This document shows, piece by piece, positions 55,982 through 64,000 of a stretch of DNA of 64,000 bases (the stretch's first letter is position 1; each line of letters begins with the position of its first letter). The stretch covers positions 180,785,330 through 180,849,329 of the forward strand of contig NC_066581.1 of NCBI RefSeq assembly GCF_024323335.1. Direction: 5' to 3'. Source of the DNA: Lathyrus oleraceus (Eukaryota > Streptophyta > Magnoliopsida > Fabales > Fabaceae). The notes beneath the pieces were generated by a model. That model worked only from the letters and a program-made list of their open reading frames with translations. It made no database searches and was not told where the DNA came from. Made by a program: the position numbers and the translations under genes.

Positions 55982-58900
55982 TGTAGCGGGGTATTCGTTA
56001 CCTTTAGATTTATTGATTAAATCAAAAGTAAATCATACAATTCGAGTCGCCACCGCACTTCTATTTATCCAAAGGAAAGGTTAGAAAGCGAACAAAAACC
56101 GAGAAGTTTTATCAAATCAAAAACTAATAAAAATGTCAGAGATCTGGGTAAGGGGGTTGGTTATGCAATGAGAAGGTTTTAAGCACCCAAAACATCCTTA
56201 GTACTCAAAGGGAGCCCTTTTTACAAATGTTGTATGGTAGGTTGGTATTTGTGAAAATATTTGTGCAAACATGATTGGGGAGATGAGAAAAGAATATACA
56301 ATATTTACAATTTTGTTGTTTGAATGGATAAACCCATTGCCTACGTACCATCACAAAGGTAGGATCAAAACCTCGTAGTTCAGGGCAAAAATCTCAAAAT
56401 AAGTTGGTGAATTGATTGGTCAAAAGCCTTAAGGTCTTTTGTTATCAAAGGGAGAAAACTCAACCTAAACCACAATCCACCATGTGAGGAGAGCTTCAAC
56501 ATACTAGTGAGGGATCCACCCTATAATAAGTATGGAAGACTTATAGTCCAATCACTAAGGATAAAGTGAGGTTTACATCAACCACTATGATAACTCAAAC
56601 CTAATAGCTAATGTTTATGAAAAGCTTTGGCAAAGGTGGCCATTGGAACCACAAGAACAATTGAGTGAGTTAGATTTACCAATTAGGAGTATTCACAAAA
56701 GGAAATCAAAGTTGACTTAAGGTTCAATTCAAAATAAGTATTATAAAAAGGAATTTGAAAAATCAAAGGCATAGTGCCTAGGTTTCTAATTTTGAAAACA
56801 ATGTCAATGTTTGCACAAAATAAGTTTGGCTTGGGTTAGAGTGGAGAGAAGAAGAGAAACGCTAGGTCCTAAACATGTAAAGATGAGAGAAGAGAAATAA
56901 AACCACTTGGAGTTCCCTTCTTGAGATCATAAAAATGATCCAAGTTGCTCCTTTCCTTTGGACTTAGCAAGCAATAAGCAATTAACTCAAGCAATCAAGC
57001 AAATATTCAATCAAACTCCTAGGATCCTCCCATTTGGACTTGTCTCTCTTATCTTGGATGCTCATAACAATGGTCCTTCTAAATAGCTCAAGTTTTGGTA
57101 TCCCTATCACAAGAACACACAAATCAATAAGTTCCACAATGCAATAAAAGAATGGACAAGAGTGAGTTTAGAATAGGGGTCCTTTCAATTCATCTTTCAA
57201 GATTAAGCATTCTAAAGGCATGAGGCCTAGTTGCTCTTCAACATATTTAGCATTCTAAAGGCATGAGGCCTATTTGCTCTTGAAACTCCATTAAGCATAG
57301 GTAAGGTCCTAATTCTAAGTCCTTTCTCCTTTTTGCATTGGTTCACACAAACAAAACAAAATAAACACAAGGCAATAGTATATACACAATAATGTGCTCA
57401 AGTGAGCAAAAGGCAAATTGCATAAACATAAACATGAGCTCAAATGAGCAAAGGGAAAAGACAATATGAATTAATGAGCAAGAAATTAAATTGCATTAAA
57501 GTAAATTGCAAGAATTAAATGCTTGAATTAAAAGTTAGTAATTAGTAGTTAGTGTTAGTGTGCCATAAAGCAATTTAGCGCTATGTTAAGCAATCATAAG
57601 TAGACTAATGTAGTAGTCACACCTATCTGAGGCCGGTCAATAAAACTATAGGCAAATAAACACAAGTTAGAGACCATGACTAGTAAGCCAAGCTCCTACA
57701 ACTTGCCATGTCAAAAGAAAAGAAGAATGACCTTGTATGGATTTCAGGTTTTTTGCTTGACCAAGAAGCAACCTATCTTTGACACAAAGCAATTCACTTG
57801 ATCTTTGATCAAGATGAATTTGATTTGGATCAAAGAAGGTTAAGCCTGTCATATGTCAAGGCTAACCATAAATCATTAACTCATTGGTCAAAAGAAAAAG
57901 AAGAAGATGAAGATGGAAATGGAATGTACAAAGTTGAAATTCAAAAGACATAACCAAAACACATTGATCAAACATCAATGGAATCAATATCAATCAATGG
58001 TAAACAGAAGTGAAATGAAGATTGGAAGTCAAGAAAGGTCAAATATATTTTTGGTATTTTTGGAATTAAAATAATATATAAAATAAAATGAACAAATAAA
58101 GGTTAAACTTCAAATCCAATTCAAATCAACTTGGATAAGTCCAATTGGATCATCATAAGTATAACATGGTCAAACAAGGTTTGACAAATTTTCTCAACAT
58201 TTTTTGAAAACTGAAACTAATTTTAAACTATTAAAAATGAAGAAATAATAACATAATTGGACTAAAATCTCAAATAAATCTCAAATCAATTAAGAAATTG
58301 ATGAGAATATTTTTCATAGATCCATCATCATCCAAAGATGTTAACAAAATATTTTTGGCATTTTTGAATATTAAAAAGTATTTTAAATGAATTAAAAACA
58401 ACCAGAAAAGAAATAATTCACAAAAAATATTAAATGGAATCACAAAAATAATTAAAAATCATTTTATGAAACTAGAATTTAAGAGAAATTTTTTGCAATT
58501 GGTCCCATATTTTTGTGATTCCAAATAAAGAAGTTATGAATTTTTAAAATAAAATGGAATAAAAGAAATAAAATGGAAATTCAGAAATTGGAAAAATCCA
58601 CAGGCGTCAGCTCTCACTTCATTAATCAACGTGGCTGGGAAACGCGCGCGCATGGTACTCTTTGGTCAACAGCGTGGCACAATGAATTAAAATAAGTCAT
58701 GACAACAAAGGGCTGGGATTAGATCTGGAAACATGGATCCAATGACCAAGGTTTGGACGCGTTGGGACGATGGTGGAAACCACCGTCTTCTCCATTGAGA
58801 AGGCCTTCTCCGGCCACCAGTTACAGGTTTTGAAACCTCAACTAAAACACATGATCCACATACCATTCGAAAGCTGGGGTGATGTACGTCACCCCTGCAA

Positions 58901-60833
58901 CCTTAGTTTCTTGTCAATATTCTTATGGAGGAAGAAATTTGAGATTAAAAAATGAGGTGCTCAATCTGAAGTTGTCCAATTCTCAAAATTAAAACCACAA
59001 ATCAATTGCGTCTCACATGAGGACTTCAGAAATACCAACCAATCCAAGCATTGCACAATAATAAGAGATATTCGAAGGAAAACAATTATGGTGAAAACCT
59101 TTGAAGTGCAGCTTTTAAGAGCTTGATCCAATCCAATCCTCGAGTGCAACTTCATCTTGAAGTAACAATGAAGCTAGGCTAAGGAATTAAAAGCTGAAGA
59201 TCAACCAGGGAAGTTGAAATTCAAGCTTGAAAAGTGAATAATAAATTCAGAATTCCTTTGAGTGAGAGGTTAGGGAATCAGTTCAGCAGAGCTTCAGGCG
59301 CCTTTAGGTTACCATTCAAGTGAAGCAAGCATGTCTATTTATAGCCACAGCTGATGCAAGGCATGATCAAACTCGTGTGTGCATGAACTTGGGTCCTCTA
59401 TGCATGGGCCTGTACAGGCGCATGTAAGGCCCAAAATCCATTGCAAATGAGTGTTGAACCCTATTGAATGAAGTTTGGACGTGCAACTGGTAATGCATTA
59501 GCTTGTGCATGGAAATTTAACATGTTATGCATAATTGATCACAAAACTTCACCTGTTCGAAAATGCCAATTGGAAAATTGAAACATAGGCATGTGAGTAA
59601 TGGTTGGAAACGTATTGACATAAGGAACAAATGTTATGTTGAACCAAAATTCATTTGGAGTTTGGAAAATATTGAAAACTAGCCATGAAGTTCAAGGTGC
59701 AAAACATGTATTTGAAAATTTTGCCAAAATGGACCAACTTCAAGCCCTTCTGTTTCAATGATTCAAGCCTCAAATGACAAAAACTTCAACATCTAAGTTG
59801 TAGATCTTTTCAAGACAATCAATTTGGACTTAAGTTTTGCATCATTTGGATTTTGGATGAGAAAGTTATGGGCACTTGGAGTTGGACTTTTTCACATTTC
59901 AATAGCTTTGGTCCAAAGTGACCTATAATGTTTTGTATTATCACATGTGTTTCTTTTAGGATTATAAAATTTTGTCCAACATACCAATTGAATTAGACAT
60001 CTCAAAATCATAAAAAATGAAGGAGTTAGGTCCTTGGGAAGTTGACCTAAAATTAGGGTTTTAGTCAAAATGACCTATAATATTTTGAAATGAATAATGA
60101 CCTTCCAAGTTTCAAATGGATTTTTGATGAACATGAAAGTTGTTAATATGGTTCTTAAGAACATTTTTGCTCTTGGGGTTATCATCATTTGACAAACACA
60201 TCAAAAGTTAGGTCTCAGTGGATTTCAAAATAGTCAAATGAATTGACTGATCAACTTCTCAAGTCCAAACTTCAAATATTGATGAATGAATGATTGAGGA
60301 TACTCACATAGGCTCATATATGCATAAAATGATGAATTAAAGAACTTCCCTTGATTGTATTTGATCATAGGTTGAGGTTGCTTCATGAGCAAGGCACAAT
60401 CAATGCATAGTTGAATTAGGGTTTCCTTGGGAAACAATCCTCAAGCCCTTTGGTTTATCTTGATAAAATTGACAAATTGAGATACTTGGGAGGAATATAT
60501 TATGATTGAGAGCTTGGTGAACCATTTTCATGCTTGCTTTCATCTTCATCTGGCCACTTCAATGGGCATAAGGGCCTCCTAGGAGCCTTGGATCACATGA
60601 CTGCCCAAGCTTCAAAACAAAAGATGTTAGTGACATATTTTTGTGCTTTTGGTTAGTAAAAAAAGTAAGAAAAGCAATAATATACAATTCAAGCATGCTT
60701 GGTGGTCTCAAACCAACTCACACAAGTTCCAACCCAAGGTTAAGGAGCCAAGATGCTATGATCCTTGAGGTAAATGTTATGAACAATAATATGATGCCAT
60801 GAGGGATCTTAGGGTCAAAATTAGGGTCTTACA
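55982..60833 (-). mobile_element. Solo LTR 2, Ogre-related family (4852 bp)
   Basis: On the reverse strand it starts TGTAAGACCCTAATTTTGAC at 60833 and ends ACCCCGCTACA at 55982. GTGAT flanks it on both sides (55977-55981, 60834-60838); the uninterrupted site reads GCTTGGTGATCTCTCCC in Ogre C at 47868. It is the same family as solo LTR 1. A TATAAATAGA box lies at 59334-59343. No coding region is present. Confidence 0.93.
57206..57291 (-). repeat. Two-copy 43-bp tandem repeat in solo LTR 2
   Basis: AGCATTCTAAAGGCATGAGG starts at 57206 and at 57249. Confidence 0.9.
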
Positions 60834-60956
60834 GTGATCTCTCCCAAAACAAACCCAATGAAAGAAGGGTAAGGAGGGTGCCAAGGTATGACCCCAATTC
60901 TTATGCTTATGATGAAAATGCATGAGGGATCTTAGGGTCAAAATTGGGGTCTTACA
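60834..60956 (-). repeat. Ogre D 3' LTR, outer part
   Basis: The first 123 bp of the LTR, from TGTAAGACCCC at 60956 (reverse) to the GTGAT duplication. It is followed by the polypurine tract in reverse, GCTGCCCCTATTT (60957-60969). Confidence 0.92.
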
Positions 60957-61499
60957 GCTGCCCCTATTTAAGGACGTTCCAACTGAGGAGGTGACGATTA
61001 AAATCTTCAGCCCGACTCAGTAGAATGGGCTTAAATAACAACATATAGAAACGAATTTTGGTCCCTAAGAGACCTCACGATGCATATGACATGAATGCAA
61101 AAGTAAATTCTTCGTGGGGAAATATTGCCACAAAGGAAAAAGAAATCAGAGAAACCGATAGCCCGCAGGAGTATAATGTGTTCCACAAGGAAAACTCGCT
61201 GGGGAGACAGAGACTCTGAGGGGATAAAAAGGATTATGCGTAGGCCAGGCTACGACTTAAAACTGCTGGGGGACTAGAGGGATTCCACACAAAATGGAAA
61301 TACTCAGCCGGGGAAACAACAACATCTGCAGGAGACACGAATAAGTCAGGATAAAACTGAAGTACTCGGCTCGTGCAGGGGAAAGCGATTTCACTAAGGA
61401 AATGCGCACTCGACTCAACCGGGGAGAAATACACTTTTCAACATAGGAGGAGTAGAAATCTATTATCTACTACCTGTTACTGGGTAAGGTGATAATAAA

Positions 61500-62260
61500 G
61501 ATCTGACATAGAGAACATCCGTCATCGGTTAGGATGAACATATCAAGGATTACTCGCTGAAGATCTCCAGGAAAAAAATTCTTTATCGGTTACTGGGTAA
61601 GAATAGCCTTGTTGGGGAGAAACCGTAGAAAATAGGATTTACAACTACCAGTTACTAGGCAGACGACCGAGGGTTAGAGTATTCGTCATCGGTTAGGATG
61701 AACATATCAAGGATAAACTCGTCAGGGAAGAAAATCCGTCACCGGTTAGAGTGAACATATCAAGGATAGACTTTCCTTGGGATGTTAAGGAGGATACCCG
61801 TCATCGGTTACGATGAACATATCAAGGATATACCAACTTAACAGAAAAGGAGGAATTACATCTATCAAAAACTAGATAGAAAACCGTTGGAGAGAGAATC
61901 CGTCACCGATTAGGATGAACATATCAAGGATTAACTCTGCAAGGGGACAAAGTAGGATTTATAACTACCGGTTACTGGGTAGAAGACCGATCAAAGAGAA
62001 AATCCGTCATCGGTTAAGATGAACATATCAAGAATAGACTCTAAAAAGGGGGAAGATATAGGGATTACATCTATCAGTTACTGGATAGAATACCATCAAG
62101 AGAAGGAAATATGTCATCGGCTAAGATGAACATATCAAGGATTATCTCTCTGGGGGAACAAACTAGGATTACAACTACGTTTTTACTGGGTAAGATACCA
62201 AAGGCGAGAATATCCATCACTGGTTAAAGTGAACATATCAAGGATAGACTCCAGTGGGGA
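61500..62260 (-). repeat. Minisatellite field in Ogre D 3' UTR
   Basis: About twelve copies of GATGAACATATCAAGGAT alternate with the GGTTACTGGGTA block. Unit order follows Ogre C in most of its length, with differences in number. Confidence 0.88.
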
Positions 62261-63721
62261 ATAGATCCACTTGGGATACTGCTGAGGAGAAAAAGAGTAC
62301 TTTTGTCGGGTATTGGGCAAGAAGTAACACATTGCAAGCTAAGAAGGATATTACCAGTTACTGGGTAATAGACTCTTTGGGGACCAAAATATCTATCTAG
62401 GTAAGAGCTAGAAATAAAACGGTCAATCAAGACTCCACCTAATAAGGACATAACTCATTGGGAGTAATTCCATCCAGAAAATTTGCTGGAGAGGAAACAG
62501 AAATAACAAGCATCCATGAGGAAACAAACTCAGTGGGGAAACGGAGTAAGGTTAAAGTCTTTCTCCTTAAGGGGCTGACACTCTACAATTGAAGGAGGAC
62601 AGACACCCGATTTGGTATGGGGATAAAGTACCGCCATAACAGAGAATGAGAATCTCAAACAAATCAAATGTGCGGGATATGCAAATGATGAAATTGTATG
62701 AATGTATATGTATATGTATATATGATGATTATGCTGACAAAACAATCACAAAGGATACAGAGGTGTCGCAAAGAAATTGAACCACCGGTACAATCCTCGG
62801 TCAATCCACAACATATGGAGACAACCTGCTGGAGAACAGAGACGTCAACATCTCAAGGACCCAACTCTTTGCTAGGGAGAAGAATTATGATGGGAGACAA
62901 CCCTACAGAGGAAACAAAAGCCTGCTCAAAAACCAGGAGGAAAGTCTGACTGGAAGCAAAGATACAGCGATTGGTGGGGATACCAAAGTGATCTACTGGG
63001 GAAAATACCAAACATCTCTGATGAATATCCACATGCTGAGAAGATACGAACTCCGCTGGGGAAGGCCGAAACTCTGTTGGGGACAAGGACACTTCATAGG
63101 GTATCTGAATCAACCAAATCAGCTAGGAAAAAGAAAGAAGTTCCACTGGGGATCAAACACTCCACCGGGGAACTGAATCTGTTAGTTGGGGATAACAACA
63201 ATCCATTGAGGAAATGAATTAACACTAAATGTATAGGCATGCCCGAAGAGTTACTGCTTGGGGAACCTCTGATGCTTCACACTCAAAAACTTGCTTTTCA
63301 CTGAAATGTTGTTGATATTACTGTTACTTGCTTTGGAAAAGTTCTTGCTTTTATATTTTAAAGAAAACTCGATTTTGATTTAAAACATTAATTTTAAAAT
63401 GATCATAATAAAATTTAAAAACTATTGGCTGAAATGAATGAGAGTAGAAACAATTGGATAAAAGTTCAACTTTATTTAATAGGATGGTAGTCTGTCAATG
63501 ACAAGACTCCATAGATTTTACAAAGTTGAAAGTGGTAATTTACATGGAAAAGGTTACATTGAACACAAATGATCCTTACCCTCTATCAAATTTTGATATC
63601 TATTGTGCTCTTGACCGCTGTTGGGATGATGAACTGATGTCAACCCTTGTGCTCAAACAAGCCTTCAAAATCATTGAAGATTAGGAGAATGCAGTTACTT
63701 GCCATAATCCCAAATTTTTGC

Positions 63722-63871
63722 ATAAGTTTCCCCATGGTGGGGTACTCAACTTATCCTGAAATTCTTTCTGTTTTTTATGTCTCTAATTTTTGCCTGGACC
63801 ACCCTTTCGGGTTTTCAATCCACCGAGACGCTCATTTTTGCCTAAGTCGCCCTTTCGGGTTTTCAACTTAG
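63722..63871 (-). promoter_or_regulatory. Three conserved stem-loops after Ogre D pol stop
   Basis: On the reverse strand: SL1 63871-63842 (CTAAGTT with GACTTAG), SL2 63822-63795 (TGGATT with GGTCCA, two U-G pairs), SL3 63754-63722 (ATAAGTT with AACTTAT, upper stem CCCC/GGGG, loop ACCAT). The five-against-one bulge is kept. SL1 begins 19 nt after the pol stop at 63891-63893. Confidence 0.78.
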
Positions 63872-63890
63872 CGAGTTGTTGTTTTATTTT

Positions 63891-64000
63891 TTAGGCGATG
63901 TATTTCTTGACTGCATCTACGTTCACAAGACGAGTGAACTCTTCACCATCCATAGTTGTAAGAATCAAAGCACCACCTGAAAAGGCTCTCCTAACAACAT
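63891..64000 (-). pseudogene. Ogre D integrase C-terminus, partial
   Basis: On the reverse strand it reads the end of integrase (RAFSGGALILTTMDGEEF, then DAVKKYIA) and TAA at 63891-63893. It runs off the window edge. No break is visible in these 36 codons. Confidence 0.85.

Larger units (their letters stand above)
60957..63890 (-). other. Ogre D 3' UTR
   Basis: Same layout as in Ogre C: polypurine tract, minisatellite field (about 61500-62260), microsatellite (62700-62723) and three stem-loops (63722-63871). No conserved ORF is seen. Confidence 0.85.
54981..64000 (-). mobile_element. Ogre D, reverse strand, with nested solo LTR
   Basis: It consists of part of a 3' LTR (about 1.1 kb), the complete 3' UTR (60957-63890) and the last integrase codons at the right edge. 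The rest of the element lies beyond the window. Its LTR is truncated at 54981 by the fusion to Ogre C. Confidence 0.88.

Overview
The window is repeat-derived plant DNA. I found no host gene, tRNA, rRNA or CRISPR array. Nearly every base can be assigned to nested LTR retrotransposons of four kinds: Ogre-type Ty3/gypsy elements (Tat lineage), two long solo LTRs related to Ogre, one Tekay-type chromovirus, and Sirevirus-type Ty1/copia elements (SIRE1/Maximus group). Giant Ogre elements with a extra first ORF, an intron between protease and RT, and LTRs of 4-5 kb point to a legume, most likely tribe Fabeae (pea, vetch, lentil, Lathyrus). That assignment is inference from element type, not from a host gene.

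Layout. Bases 1-993 are the 3' part of a Sirevirus. It is interrupted at 994 by Ogre A (forward strand): 5' LTR 994-5589, primer-binding site 5599, extra ORF1 6437-7941, gag from 8241. The gag gene is split by a complete Tekay element (8968-17528, target duplication TACAA, two LTRs of 2013 bp differing at about 18 sites). Ogre A resumes with gag, protease, an intron, RT, RNase H, a second RNase H and integrase (17529-23681). The integrase tail is split by a complete 10-kb Sirevirus (23687-33692, duplication CTTAC) that carries gag-pol and a decayed env-like ORF. Ogre A then ends with its integrase tail, a 2.8-kb 3' UTR rich in short tandem repeats, and a 3' LTR (36614-39628 plus 44765-45016) interrupted by a 5131-bp solo LTR (39629-44759, duplication GTATG).

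At about 45016 the orientation flips. Ogre C (reverse strand) runs from a truncated 3' LTR (45017-47974) through its 3' UTR, integrase, RNase H and RT to a fragment of protease, and is cut at about 54980. There it is fused to the 3' LTR of a third copy, Ogre D (reverse strand; 54981-55981 plus 60834-60956), which holds a second solo LTR (55982-60833, duplication GTGAT). The 3' UTR and the last integrase codons of Ogre D reach the right edge.

All coding regions are damaged by stops, frameshifts or lost catalytic residues, and many stops look like C-to-T deamination of methylated DNA. The elements are probably immobile, but the nesting gives a clear order: Ogre A first, then the Sirevirus and the solo LTRs, and the Tekay element last.

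The strongest unexplained signal is a set of three consecutive stem-loops starting 18-19 nt after the pol stop codon in all three Ogre copies. Each has a lower stem, a 5-nt bulge facing one nucleotide, and an upper stem. The stems are kept by wobble and by one compensatory A-U to G-C change. This looks like a selected RNA element. A second notable structure is a fourfold 72-bp repeat in the Tekay LTR, each unit holding two 14-bp palindromes exactly 21 bp apart.
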